Notes under the pieces: model-generated
What the model was told of the DNA's origin: nothing
Databases searched by the model: none
What the model saw: the letters and a program-made list of their open reading frames with translations, nothing else
Source of the DNA: Argyresthia goedartella
Lineage: Eukaryota > Arthropoda > Insecta > Lepidoptera > Argyresthiidae
Reading direction: 5' to 3'
NCBI GenBank assembly: GCA_949825045.1
Contig: OX463820.1
Coordinates: 3,732,501-3,796,500 of the forward strand
Length of the DNA: 64,000 nt
Shown here: positions 33,023-45,248 of the stretch, piece after piece
Layout: each line of letters opens with the position of its first letter
How positions within the stretch are numbered: the stretch's first letter is position 1
Made by a program: the position numbers and the translations under genes

Positions 33023-33740
33023 TTAACCCGGTAATGCAATAGAGGTCCTACACCTTATTTGCCAGCGAACAGTTTTTCTCTGAGCACTTATTTCGGTAGT
33101 TGGCGGTACACGAGTGGAGGTGAGTGGCGGGACCCACGTGTTGGAGTGCGGTGCGATGGACGTGGCAGCGGTCGGCGCGGCATTCGCGGCAGCGAGCGGC
33201 GCAACGCGTGTAATGGCGAGCTGCGCGGCGGCCCTCGCGGCAGCGTGCAGCATGACACACGCCTCAGCAGGCAGCGCAACACGCGTGACAGCGAGCGGCG
33301 CGGCGCTCGCGCTGTTGAGCAGCGAGGTGCGTCTTCGTACACAGCTCGGTGTACTTTCACGGGCCGGAGACTGACGCGCGTGACGTCGAGGTCTAGGCTG
33401 AGGCTGCGGAGACTTGACGACGATGGCTGGGATGATAGGAGCCTTTAGAGCACGCGGTGTGGCGACAGAGGTCTTTGACACCGGAGCCGTCGTCCGCGGC
33501 GCGGGGCGGGGGCAGGGGGAGACCCCGCCGACTGTACGTTGCCGTCAGCTTCGGGAACGAGGGGCGCGGGGCATGGTGCACGTGGTGTACCAGCTCCGCG
33601 CCCACCGCGACATACTCCACGGCGCGCGACAGCTGGAGCAGGCGCGGTAGGTGTGATAATGTATTAATTGCTTCCAAGGGCGCATAAAGCCGTATTTGGC
33701 GGTCACTCTCCAATATAGGCGCCGCGCGCCGCCGTCAATA
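33023..33740 (-). other. GC-rich island with possible coding sequence
   Basis: A sharp GC-rich block in AT-rich DNA. On the minus strand one frame (about 33737-33393) gives a protein-like stretch: SDRQIRLYAPLEAINTLSHL, LLQLSRAVEYVAVGAEL, HHAPRPSFPKLTATYS. A second minus frame (33481-33023) continues with a Pro/Arg stretch (PIIPAIVVKSPQPQPRP) and an Ala-rich tail built of imperfect ~69-bp repeats. This could be an exon with a frameshift or splice between frames, or a CpG-rich repeat whose frames are open by composition. No family recognised. Plus-strand frames are shadows. Confidence 0.35.
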
Positions 33741-33755
33741 CATTTCATATCCTTA

Positions 33756-33891
33756 TACTTTGTCCACTGTATTAGTGGTCTTTTGATTTTGCCTTATTGC
33801 GTTCATAATAAGCGACATTTTTCATTGCAAACGTCAACAGTGTATATAGGTTTTGAGCTGCCAAAAAAATATTAATGGAGTGGACAAAGTA
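33756..33891. mobile_element. 136-bp TA-flanked MITE
   Basis: The ends TACTTTGTCCACT and its exact inverse are flanked by TA at 33754-33755 and 33892-33893. No coding capacity. It sits right beside the GC-rich island. Confidence 0.75.
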
Positions 33892-33893
33892 TA

Positions 33894-35674
33894 TTATTCT
33901 ATTATTTATTATCGTTTATTCGTTAACAAAATACATTGTGTTCAATCACAGTCATATTATTGCAACCGAATCCAAATTATAAAAATTAAATAGTTTTATA
34001 ACAAGAAATTAAATTAAATTCAACAATCATTCCAAATAATAATCCTTACAAGTCAATTCATAAATTCAAATGGCAATAAAAATACAAAAAAATCAAATTA
34101 GCTATGTCATCTTCAAAATTCATCTAAAGAGTAGCAGCACTTTTCTTACAAAATTTGTTTTAATCTTATTAAATACGTCAATAGACTGAATTGTTTTTAG
34201 CTCAGTAGGCAACTTGTTAAAAAAAATGCTTGATAATGAGCACAATGTGAAACTATTTTTAACTTAGGAGCTATATGACAAGTTAGGTCTTTCCTTCTAT
34301 TGGAGCAATCGTTAGACTATTGAAACCTCTCTCTCACCCCACCTTACCCTATGCCAGAAAGGAAGGTCACAGCTCGCTTCTCTGCGCAAAGAAACTTGGC
34401 GCGGCCTGTACTGTAAATGTTTTAGGAGTGTGCACATGTAGCCAAGTGTACACTTGGCATTATCACTCAAACCGCGCCGAATTGCAGACATCGTCTCAGA
34501 CCATACAAAAGGTTAAAGGGGCGGTGAGTTACGAATTTTTGTCACAAAGGTTCGGCCGTGACTTTATTGCCAATAAGAAATAAGGTGCATACACGGTGAC
34601 TACAACTTCCTGCATTTGGACAACGACATGCCACTCGACTTATTTCTAGCCCCAGACTCAAAGAAGTAGTAGGGTTAAAACGGCAATGCAGAAGTGGCGA
34701 AAATGCAAACGGCTGCACACGTTTTTTTTTAATAGCTTTAGTTATTTCCTAAGCAGCTGGTTACTTCAAAAACTAAGACCACACGCGGCGGCCGACGGTT
34801 GGCGAGCATTTCTGTGTAGCCCCTTACAAATCTACATAAAAATCGCAAAGCATGATGTCGTTCTGGTTTTCAGTACCAGTTGTCTGCGTCCAGTCTGGTT
34901 ATGTGAACCAGTTAGGGTAGTGTCCAACCGAATTTGCAACTTCGAAAAACTTGTGCTCGCTGCGCACCACGCGAACCATGTACCTCTGAGAGACATATGT
35001 ATCTAATATGCGCGAGCTCATTGGCCAATCCATTACAGATATAGATAGATCTAACGGTAAATAGCAAATTACGAATCTGGGCCTTGTCTTGAGTGTGAGA
35101 AACACACCCATTTCCATTCACTCCCGCAGAAACACTCTCCCTGGTTAGAGATGAGCTTGTCTTTTCTATGAGGTTGTAATGTGAAATTTCATGTGCATAA
35201 AATATACGAAATGCGAAACACCGCAGCAAATCTGTAAAATGTCGCGTTCTCGTCACTCATACATCACCGAACTGTCACTTTCATTTACCTACATAATCTT
35301 GTGATTACTCAACACAAGAACGTGTTTGGTAATACTTGGTGTTATAGGGCCAATCACTCGACACCCTATCATAATAACTGACGGTAATTTATACACTTTC
35401 ATGTACGCCGAATCAGTTCAATTGCGTGCGTGTAAAAGTTGCATAAATTATAGCTATCCTTGGGGAAGTTAATCAAAAGAGCCGATTGTAATCAGGAGCC
35501 GTAGGGCGATGTGTAGAAAATCGCCTTTTTGCAACTGAACTTTTCTGAAACAACGCCCGGTGAGATTGCGTGAGATTTGGCTCGACCTCAATCTCAAGTG
35601 AAAATTTTCAAAAGTTTCGGTTGTAAATAAAACACAATTTGCTATATTTATTTGGTTTAAAGACTAGTATTTAG
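33894..35674. other. No gene recognised
   Basis: AT-rich. The frames at 34320, 34686, 34899 and 34912 overlap in several phases and none shows a domain. The block at 34925-34970 (GAATTTGCAACTTCGAAAAA, CTTGTGCTCGCTGCGCACCA) recurs inverted near 20305-20358. Confidence 0.4.
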
Positions 35675-36432
35675 GACTAGCTGATGAACGCAACTTCACA
35701 TGCGTGTTAATAGGAATTATTATTTACCAGGATAACGTTACCCTCCTTCTTTTGCAGTCGGATAAAAAGTATCCAATATGTTAATCTAGCTCATATACTA
35801 TATTTGTGCAAAATTTCATTCAAATTCATTTAGCCGTTTCAGCGTCATTGAGACACAAACACACAAACCTCCAGACATCCAAACATCTAGACATCGCTAC
35901 TTTCACATTTGTAATATGGGAAATATTAAACTGCACATCAACAATACTGATTTGCACAGCAAATAACAGGGCAAAATCCTGCGGTAGCCTGGGTTAGGTA
36001 GGCCTTAATCCTTCATGTTAGGTTGAACTTGCAAGAACAACAAAAATACTTAAAACAGAAACTTGAGTACACATAAAATATTTAAAACATAAAAAGTGTT
36101 TTTGCTGATCCTTTTTTGCTGTGCAAATCAGCATTTTTGATGTGCGGTTAAATGCTAGCCTTATAATATTAGTTGGATAGGTCAGATGGTAGCCTAGAAT
36201 CACAGTGATAAAATCCAATTCATATTATAAATGTGAAAGTAATGATGTTTAGATGTTTGTATGTTTGTCCCTCAATCACGCTAAAACGGCTGAACGGATT
36301 TGAATTAAATATATCACATCAATAGTTTGTGACGTATATTAACATATAGAATACTTTTTATCTGACTACACCAGAATGAGGGAACGTTATCTTGGCAATT
36401 GATAATTCAGATGAAGTTGCGTGCATCAGCTA
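35675..36432. mobile_element. ~750-bp foldback element
   Basis: The outer ends TAGCTGATGAACGCAACTTC and, inverted, TAGCTGATGCACGCAACTTC face each other. Inside, TACTTTCACATTTGTAATAT and CTGCACATC...GATTTGCACAG also have inverted partners (near 36210-36240 and 36118-36150), so much of the unit can fold back. The interior (35975-36090) resembles 19265-19430. No protein. Confidence 0.6.
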
Positions 36433-36624
36433 ATTTAACAATAAAAACAGATTGGAACTTAGTTACCTTTTGACATATTTAAGTCAAAAACCATTATTTA
36501 CTTTAATTTAACCCAATAATTAACGAATTTTTACACTGTTTTTTTGGGTAAACAATTACGTGAGATTTGCCTCCCCCGCCACCCTCCCCCGCATGAGATT
36601 TGGTGAAATTTTGCTTGTCCCCTC

Positions 36625-37090
36625 CCTCTAATGTTTACCTAAGAAATAATCACAGACTATGTGCGCCCCGTTTTAGACTCGCGAAGGTTAGCAATTCTTT
36701 CAAGGGTCAGTGCATTCTCTACTACAATAAGATACCTCTGGAGATTTTGAAATTGCCATTTGAGCAATTTAAAAAGCATGTTAAAGCGACTTTGTCGAAA
36801 AAGGGATATTACATACAATGTTCAAGATTACTTAAATGACAGGACTGTATGGGGTTAATCTGGCTCAACACAGACCTTGCTGTTAATAATTTTGTAATTA
36901 TTTATTACAGCTTATTAAATAAAAATAAATCATAATTGTATTAGTTAAGCACAACCTATTTTTAAAAGAGATCTAAAAATCAATCTGTGGGAGTTTCTAC
37001 GCCCTTCTTCTCCCACAGTGGTCCAATGTAGAGAAGAGGCAAAAAATGACGTTTGCTAAGAATATGTAAATATCTACAGTAATAAATATC
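36625..37090 (+). pseudogene. LINE ORF2 C-terminus and 3' UTR (5'-truncated)
   Basis: KVSNSFKGQCILYYNKIP and KKHVKATLSKKGYY align with the last ~60 residues of the CR1-like ORF2 (KISNSFKGNCIRYYNKVP). One extra base near 36815 shifts the end; the other frame gives DYLNDRTVWG and stop. The 3' UTR has a perfect 9-bp stem-loop (36985-37018). A second, related LINE family with copies at 11450, 25585 and 32249. Confidence 0.75.
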
Positions 37091-37687
37091 TACCTCCTAT
37101 ATACCTCACGTAATTAATGGACTCCCCCTTAGTAATTGTCCCACCTAGATTCTAGAAGCATGACTAAAAACAGTTACTAACTAAATAGTTGTAAACTGTT
37201 ATTTCTCTGATAAGAGATGCTGAGATATTTTATTGTTACGCTGGTACACGTACTGTACGTACTTAGATCGTTAACGAACACGGCTTAGGTTGGTGACGTT
37301 ATGACAAAGAATAAAACGCATTGTTAACCGTTGCGTGATTATAAGATAAATTGTAGTCTTTGCGGTTGACTGTTTAGAGAAAATTTAAATTTGTAGAATG
37401 GTCAAAATCCGATCCTTAGTTTCGAAGAAACATGAAGACAAACATACAAACATCTATTGAATACAAGTTTGGATGCCGTATGATAATATCATGTGTGGAG
37501 GTTGTTGACGTTGCACGAGTATAAACAAAAAATAAAACTATTGTTAACAGTTGTATGATACATCGTAGTCGAGCGTTTAGCGGTTTTGAAAATTAAATTG
37601 AAACCTCCCCGATCTATATGGAACTCATTTCATTACATAATAAGTCTATTAATTACAACCTTTTTCGTTTTAAATCTGTTTATCTAC
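37091..37687. other. No gene seen
   Basis: AT-rich DNA. 37255-37340 and 37500-37575 share TTGTTAAC-containing phrases, suggesting old local duplication. No coding signal. Confidence 0.35.
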
Positions 37688-38105
37688 ACACGTATCATAA
37701 ACCCTCTTTACTGCGTTCAAAAACCGCACGTTACGATCAGCATTATGTTAAACTACTTGGTAAAAACTCGTTTCGTATCTGGAAAACTACACATAATGGT
37801 CATTATGTGTAGTTTTTCTACATATAATGACATTCAAATTTCGAACGCCGACGCCCACCCGCGTGCCGTCCCTAGTTTGTCTGTGAAGTTGGTACTGACA
37901 TTCAAATTTCGAACGCCGACGCCCGCCTGCGTGAAGTTGGTACTAAAGAACAAGCTAAACAATTGCAGAACCACAATGCCGGTCAAACACGCGGTTCCTG
38001 AACACATCAAAGAGAGCTTATGATATGTGTGTAGATAAACTAGTGTATGTAACTGTACATAATTAGGCATTAAAACTCCATTATGCAGCAGTCACATAAA
38101 CTACT
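37688..38105 (+). repeat. Dispersed repeat, copy B, with perfect palindrome
   Basis: Counterpart of 24020-24465. It contains a perfect palindrome at 37783-37816 (16-bp arms AAAACTACACATAATG, 2-nt centre) and a local duplication of CATTCAAATTTCGAACGCCG (near 37830 and 37900). The long frames here and on the opposite strand are repeat sequence. Confidence 0.65.
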
Positions 38106-38175
38106 AATAGCTGCACAGCAAAAGATGCTAAAATATAGGATATGTTATTCCTCCCTATACATACATATATACGTA

Positions 38176-38201
38176 TATGTGTGTGTGTGTGTGTGTGTGT
38201 T
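38176..38201 (+). repeat. (TG)n microsatellite
   Basis: About 12 uninterrupted TG units preceded by an ATACATATATACGTATA stretch. Confidence 0.9.
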
Positions 38202-38390
38202 TCATACACCGTGATTTTTTATGTTTAAATGATGAATAAAAAATAAATGTCAGTTGGCATTCCCAAAAATTGAGTTACGGTCGATTTGAAATCGTAGTAC
38301 CACTCTGCAAGTGACGGGGAATCCCGCGGTGGCGTAGGGCGGCGGCGCATCGGCTTTTTATTGGTTAGTACTTAGTATACTAGGATTTTT

Positions 38391-38692
38391 AATTTGAGGC
38401 CAAATATGTAAACAAAGAAACGTCACTGCCAAAATGGCATTCCAGTTGTTGAAAAATTTTATTTTTTTCATTGTAATATTTCAGAAACAAGGCAAACGCA
38501 AGAGTGTGCTCATCACACAAATTTTTACAAATCTGTCTGACTGAATATGTTTAGTTGTTACAGAAGTTTTAAAACAGAGATGAAAATAAGTTATAGATAT
38601 TTTTTTTCCTCAATCACAGTATCGATCTAGCATACATTTTTTCTAATGTTAACACATTTGTTTACATATTTGGCATCAAATTAAAAATTATA
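38391..38692. mobile_element. ~300-bp inverted-repeat element
   Basis: Left arm TTTTTAATTTGAGGCCAAAT, then ATGTAAACAAA; the right arm is its near-inverse (TTTGTTTACATATTTGGCAT). About 32-bp arms with 1-2 differences. MITE-like, no coding. Confidence 0.6.
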
Positions 38693-40339
38693 GTATAGTA
38701 GATACGCGTTGGCGATCAGTGAGACCATTATTGGTATTTTCAGTACTAAACTAGTATATTTGAGGCACTGCAAAATGATATTGCTATAATTTTAGTATAT
38801 CGCCTTTTAGTATAATATTTGTAGAATTGAGACTTTTTTGGTATTTCTTTGGAATTTTCACCTGACAACACTGAAAAGAAACCACTCAAGCTCATAGTAA
38901 TCTGTGGTCAAGCTGTATTTTTTTTAAATGATGACTGCCTTGTCTCTCATTGCGTTTTTTGTATAAACCCTTCTCTTTTAACATGTGAATGGGTGTTTAT
39001 CACAGCTTCCGGGCATTCACCACCCGGTACTAACTCATACATTCTCCCTCATGTCGTGATGGCCGCATTTTTGTGTCGGTTTTTTCCCAAGTGAATATGG
39101 TCAAAACTAAATACAGAAACGGGTTTTTATCTGATGATATTCTTCCATATTACACGTGAAACAAGGTTTGACTGATGGCTGTATCTCATTTAAACCCTCG
39201 GCCGAGATGCTTAACAAATTAAGCATATATAATTGATTTTTTCTTTTAGTATGTTTTAGTACTGGCAGCACATTTTGTTGATATGTTTCTAAATTTCAAA
39301 ATGGTCACACCGTTGGCGATGGTGCACTACTACTTGTTCTCACAAATTCGAGTTTGTAGGTAGGTATCTATTATTATTTTAATAAAAAAAAAATATAATT
39401 AAGTTCGTATGTTCATCAACTTTATAATAAATCGACAGTACTACTGATACATGCACAAAATTATCAAAAATTTAAGTACTACCCTCTCGGGCAGAATGGG
39501 ATAATTTGCGGTAATTCACGTCTAATCAAAATTAATTACTAAGTAGATTAAGGCAATGAATCCACAAAGCTATCAATTCACGTAGTAAACGTATAGTGAT
39601 TCTATTTACTTTGGCTATAAATACATATAATCAATTCGGGGAGTAAAAGTGACATATGTGACAGAACGACATGTGAAATTTTCATAAAATACATAATACA
39701 TACCTAAGATATAACCCAAGTTCCGGTTACCTAACTCTACCTACATGTATCACACACATAAGAATCACCTATTTTTTATAATCCAGATTTGATATTTGAT
39801 AATCCAGATCAAATCAAATAAAAGCAAATAATTTATTTATTCACACACATATATGCACGAGACAAAACTTTTAAAAATGTTGGTAGATAGTGTTGTACTT
39901 AACATTGTATACAAAGTGAATTCCGCACCATAAATCATCATGGGTTGGGTTAGGATAGAGGAGATAGCGTGAAGACGTTTAGTGCAAAATTGATTGAACT
40001 AAGGCCCCACACTAGACGAACCTGTATCGTGGGTGCCAAAAATTTGGGTTTCATTTTGAGATTATGCCTGGTTTCGGCAGTGGCACGTACAATAGAGTTT
40101 TAATTAAGTACGTTGTAATATATGCTTATATTATATTAAAATTTTGTATTTTTTATTTTATCCATGCATAATGTTAATATTATAATTATTATAACTTATT
40201 TGTGTACTACTTTATAACTAAAATACATATGAGTATATTCATATGTATTATAGGTAATTAAATGAAAAGTATTGAAATTCTTAATCACCCGGTAGCTTCG
40301 ATAATGTTTTCTATAGATGTGCAATCAAGTCTCAGGTGG
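38693..40339. other. No gene; SINE/LINE tail fragment near 40000
   Basis: 40008-40045 (GCCCCACACTAGACGAACCT) is the minus-strand tail phrase of the SINE family at 11245. The 81-codon frame at 38849 has no domain. Otherwise AT-rich. Confidence 0.4.
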
Positions 40340-40345
40340 TAATCG

Positions 40346-41045
40346 TTAAATTTTAATTTTGCCTCTCTTTTTGTTAGGCTGACTATTTAGGTCTGTAATT
40401 TCTTTAATCAGTTTGTTGTAGAGAAACGGGTGTAGAAACTCTGGGAATCTCTGTCCAAAAGATGTCTTTACCCGTTTAACAAGAATTCTAGGGACCGGCC
40501 GTTCTAGCTGTACAGATTGGAGAGATACTTTATGCTTTAGAAGTGCTGACCTATAGACGAAGAGACCGCGAACGCTTAGAAGTTTCGCGTCTTTATGCAG
40601 TTTGTCTGTAGGGTATTTTATTTCTTTCTTAAGCATAACTTTAATAACGGATCTCTGTGCCCATTCCAACTCAATAAGGTGTGTTTTTGCGGCTCCACCC
40701 CAAATGGGAAGGCATTAACAAATTAGGGACTGGCATATGGCCAGATAGATTTCTCTCTGTAGTTCTTTTTCTGCGGAGTTAGGCAGCTGCTACACATAAT
40801 GTTGATAACTTTTCTACCGACCAGACATAATGTGGATGTGCTCTTTGAAGGACAGAAATTGGTCCTGCGTGATACCTAGGTATTTAATGGCGCTCGTTCT
40901 GAAAAGTTCGGGGCATTGACACGTTACGCTGTTTACTGGGTTTTCTTCATCGTCAATTTCAGTTTTCCATTTGCCACAAAAGTGAGCCCTGACACTGAGT
41001 GACGAAGGCGGATTATAATTTATAGTTACATTTGAGCCAAAACAA
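40346..41045 (-). pseudogene. LINE reverse transcriptase C-terminal fragment
   Basis: On the minus strand: AIKYLGITQDQFLSFKEHIH, then IWGGAAKTHLIELE, EWAQRSVIKVMLKK and TSFGQRFPEFLHPFLYNKLI. It parallels the plus-strand RT at 58812-59531 (KYLGVIIDQKLSFKAHI, ERAQRSVIKVMLKK, TSFARRLPNFMMPYVYNKVL). A TAA near 40717 and frame changes upstream mark it as dead. The catalytic RT core is absent. Confidence 0.8.
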
Positions 41046-43600
41046 TTCAGTCCTACTAAGTTTTGGACTGAAAAAGTAGGTCCCTACCTAATAGATTTTT
41101 TCTGAAAAAAGTAAGACCTAGGAGGAGGAATAGTACAAGATTATGAGTTGATTGATAGGTACTCACCTAATAAATACTATCCAATCACTAGGTTTCCGTA
41201 GTTTTATCTCGACTATCTCTAAAAAAAAAGTCAAAAACTTTAATAATGTTAGTCCGTCAATTTTCGCGCCACTGCACCGCAATAAAAGCGCGCGAAGACA
41301 ACGTTCGTTCAGAAACACGGCTTTCCACAAACTAATTTACTTTTTCCGAGCGCTGGCTGATAGCGTGCGGAATTACTTCGAAGACAACCGACCGAAATGC
41401 GAACGTCAGTTGATACGTAGAAACAGGTGAATTGATGTTTACTTTTACTATTGTAAACGTAATATTGTGTGATTTCTTGACTAGCCGCTGTTTGTTTTAA
41501 TTAGATTTCGTTATCTTTTTTACGGTTACCTCAAGTTCACGTCACAATCTCCGCATTGTTTACCTGCTTATTTTATTTTTGTAGCCGACAAGTGCGTATC
41601 ATAACATCATCACATCCTGTTATCCCTCAGATGGGATACCTATAGGCTATAGGGGTCTCAAAATAATTTTCCACCTGGTCCGATCTTGGACCAAGTAGAA
41701 AAAACTGCTCGATCTGCTTTAACATGCCCGCCCGATATGACGGACTAGAAACTTTAGGAATACAATATAACTATACTCTTTTGTATGCTCTAAAATGCAG
41801 AACCACTGATTTGTAGGTGTAGTGATACCTACATAGTTCTTTGTCAGCTTAAGACGCTTGTGTTACCAAATGCCAGCACATCCAATTCCTTAATGACAAC
41901 GTTTGAAAACATTAATGTCTTTATGTATCTACCTATAGAAAAAAAAATAAGTTTTTTTTTCTCCTAGAACTTGCTATTTCTTGGGATCTTAATAATATGG
42001 ATGGTTCTTGGGTCAAAAAAAAAAATTTTTAAAATATATTATTAAAACTGTTTGTTCGAAATTAAGCAAAAACTCAGTGGTTTTTAAAAAATAAATAAAA
42101 GACACAAAATTTTGGCACTGCCAAAATTTTGTTTTGTTTATCTACCCTAAGATAAACGAAACTCTAGTTTCTACCGCAGCGACTGACGTAACAACCATTT
42201 TGCAGTAATATGAACTTTATTTAATACTTAGAAATATATTTTTACAGTACTGCGTACATACAGCAATTGATATCAATTTCAACTTGATACCTTCAAGTGT
42301 TTCTGAGAAAAAGGGTCTACGAGAAAAAAACAAAAAACGAATAAAGCATCAGGTGCATGGAGGGGAGAGATGTCGATTTTAACACCTCACCCAAAAGTAT
42401 TATGTGACACGAGTTTCAAAACGGCATTAATTAGTCTGTCTGAGGAAAAATTTAATAAAAAGGATGTTTTCGTAACATACATATATTTATTCGTTATTTG
42501 GAAAGTGACTTCTTTAGAAGGAATAGCGCTTTTAATAATAATAATTGTTTTATTTTCCAGACTAAGTCCAATATAAAATGTGAAAATTAAAAATGATTAC
42601 AAATATTAAAATAATAATAAGAAAAACAAACCTCAAACAAACAATATTAAAGCATGTGCAAAGCACTCATCACACGGGTATAGAACATATCCCACTGCAC
42701 TGCGCCTTCCCTGGTGGTCAACCTGATGACGCATGATAGTCCCGCCATGTCTGGTGGAGTGGGCTGCCCATGCACTGACGAACGGCGCTCAGGATGGAGT
42801 TACTCCAACCCTCGATGTGAGCACGCGCCCCAGCTGAGAGGCTTTGACAATATTAAGCGTCTTAAAATGAGAAGGAACTATGTAGGTATGACTAAAGCTA
42901 CAAAACACAAGTATGTCGGCACTGTGAACATACTAAATCGTTCCTATATCGTCTAGGCGTATAAGAGGAATCGCTTTAGAGATGGCCAATTGATCTTTAC
43001 AGCTTTATTTTAGTAAAAATAAATGTGTTGTTAATTTGTTATCTATTCTGTATTGGTGTAAAGTTTGCATTTCCATAAATTACTATACCGTATAAGACAC
43101 TGAGTAGTAGTAGGTAACACTCCACGCACGCGCCTGTGGAAGCATGCGTGCGTCAAGCGAACGATACAATAACATGCACACAAATTGCGGAACTGCAGGC
43201 ATTGTGTTGTCACTAATCTTCGTAAGACAGATAGGGCTATAATAATGGAGACTTCAAACATCCCGTTTTAAGTAGGTAGTAAGTACAGTTACATATCAGG
43301 AAAGCTAAAAGTTTGTTCACCTTACATACATCGTTTCTGGTTTCGTGCATGGAGTAGCCGCACTAATAACCTTGTAAACTACATTTTGCGATCTAAAATC
43401 CATTTTATTGATTTTTCACTAAAATATTTAATTATTATAAGTAAATAGGTGTCCTAACTCAAACCTCACTAAGGCTGGTGGCTGTGGCTGTTAGAAAACA
43501 GGGTGGAGCTTAAGAAAAAGCCTCAGCTTTGCGATAAAATAAAAAGAAATAACTTAACCTACTCCTGAATATGAAATTGGCAATTTATTAAAAGTCATGG
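41046..43600. other. No gene recognised; one palindrome
   Basis: AT-rich. Frames at 41152 (92 codons), 42370 and 42714 show no domain. A perfect 14-bp-arm palindrome (ACAAAATTTTGGCA) lies at 42104-42132. Confidence 0.4.
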
Positions 43601-43614
43601 TCACGACATTCTTT

Positions 43615-43820
43615 GATTTCTTCCTTCTCATTGCGATTTGAATGCAATCGAAATGATATGGAGCTCAATGAAGAGGAATGCAGCAGAGAAAAATGTTGGG
43701 AAATCAAGTGCACAAATGCCTCAATTGATTGAAGATGCATTCCGCAAAATCACACGGGCGGAGTGGAAAAATCGTTGCGATCATGTCAAAAAAAATACTG
43801 GTGGAAGGATGCTTATTTAG
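43615..43820 (+). pseudogene. DDE transposase C-terminal fragment (Tc1/mariner-like)
   Basis: The frame reads HCDLNAIEMIWSSMKR, then EDAFRKITRAEWKNRCDHV. The block around D-L-N-x-I-E-x-I-W is the third-carboxylate region of IS630/Tc1-type DDE transposases found in insects. About 65 residues remain, ending at a TAG. No upstream catalytic domain is visible. Confidence 0.6.
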
Positions 43821-45248
43821 ATGAACCTTTTATTATTCAATTACTTTTAATGTAACTATTTGTTTGTAAACGGTAATAAATAAATAATATTACAGAGTGA
43901 CAGTAAAAGCGATCGTGGACCCGGGAACTCAATTACGACCGGTATTCCTGAAGTGCTGCGACTCGAACTCAGAGGCCATGACCACATTTTTTTTTCTAAA
44001 TATAAATAAAGCACCCTTGTTTTCATTTAATATAAATTATAAATATGCTCATTTGTGTGATATATATAAGTATGTATTGACTTGAAGACATTCAAAACAA
44101 AGACTTATTTAAATTCTGACTTATAATAATTAATACCTACCTTCCTATTATGAATAAACCATATCTTTAGGTCTATGTAATGTATATTTGCTTACTGAGA
44201 ATACTGAGATTCGTAGCTATAGATATTTTAATATCTACTGTAGGTAGTTTATTACATTTTACTACCGTATTGCAATTATAATTAAGCCATTTTGAATATT
44301 CACTACTTAGTTAGACTTGTATGATTGATTGTAGTATCTTATTATTATATCATAATCTTATGATATTATCTAAAGTCTGCCCCTTGACTTTTAATTCCCT
44401 TTTTTCTTCGTGAATTTTCTTAAGTTACTATATGACAATATCAAATTATCTACTAGCGACGCTATCAACTGAACGGCAAAGATGCTCTATATGTGAAGCG
44501 AGGAGAATCGTACTAGAATCGAGACATTAAATCGAGAACTTAAAAATTACAATCTGTGTCACTATCACAACGTTGGACATTCTGGTGGATAAACAAACAA
44601 AAGAAAATTGTACACTCTCTGGCCCAACGTCCCTAAAGCCTCATGCACACAGCGGATCTACCTAGAAACGACCGCAGGAACGGCCGCCGCGCCGGATGGG
44701 TCTTTCTTTACACTATGTACAGATGTATTGAATAATCCTTTCCTATCGGCAAAACTCGAAACAACGATAACACCCGAATGGTGCCGATGTGTCTATGAAT
44801 TACTGTATTATTAAATTACGTGTAGGTATCAAATAAATCGCATACTTTATTTATCAATGTCAAATGACAAAGACGACGACGTTTAGTAAGACAAAAACGA
44901 ACATTTCCGAGAAAATACGAAAGGAAAGGATTATTCACTACATCTGTACCTACTCTTGTTTCCACAGCCCGCCCCGGTCCGTCGGCCGTTCCTGAATGCG
45001 GTCTCCGAAGTACCTCCGTTAAGTACTTATGGTAAGTTATATCTCTCAAAACAAATTGCCTTGCTATCTTCCTGAACACGGCGTCCATCTTATAAACTCC
45101 GACAGGAAATAAGCTATCTCTCTATTGCCAACGAATGGACGACAGTTGTGCATGGCCGATCCGACGGCCAGTATCGTTGACTGTTTACACTGCGTCGGCT
45201 ATGTGCTTGATACTAGAGTGTGAAATCAAAAGATTTTGCTTACACGCA
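43821..45248. other. No gene; inverted repeat at 44650-45015
   Basis: AGGAACGGCCG, TACAGATGTATTGAATAATC and CTTTCCTATCG near 44670-44755 have inverted partners at 44925-45000. The arms of ~90 bp are imperfect, so this looks like an old foldback element. The minus frame 45088-44816 and plus frame 44608 run through its two arms and share NNPFLS for that reason. Confidence 0.5.

Noticed and set aside
33059..33687. Plus-strand frames over the GC-rich island
   Set aside because: Several frames are open at once because of base composition. The only protein-like pattern is on the minus strand.
34686..35256. Overlapping frames of 70-115 codons on both strands
   Set aside because: Mutually exclusive frames without domain or splice support, apart from the short shared block noted separately.
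41152..41430. 92-codon plus-strand frame
   Set aside because: No recognised domain and no neighbouring signal. Its length is within chance for this window.
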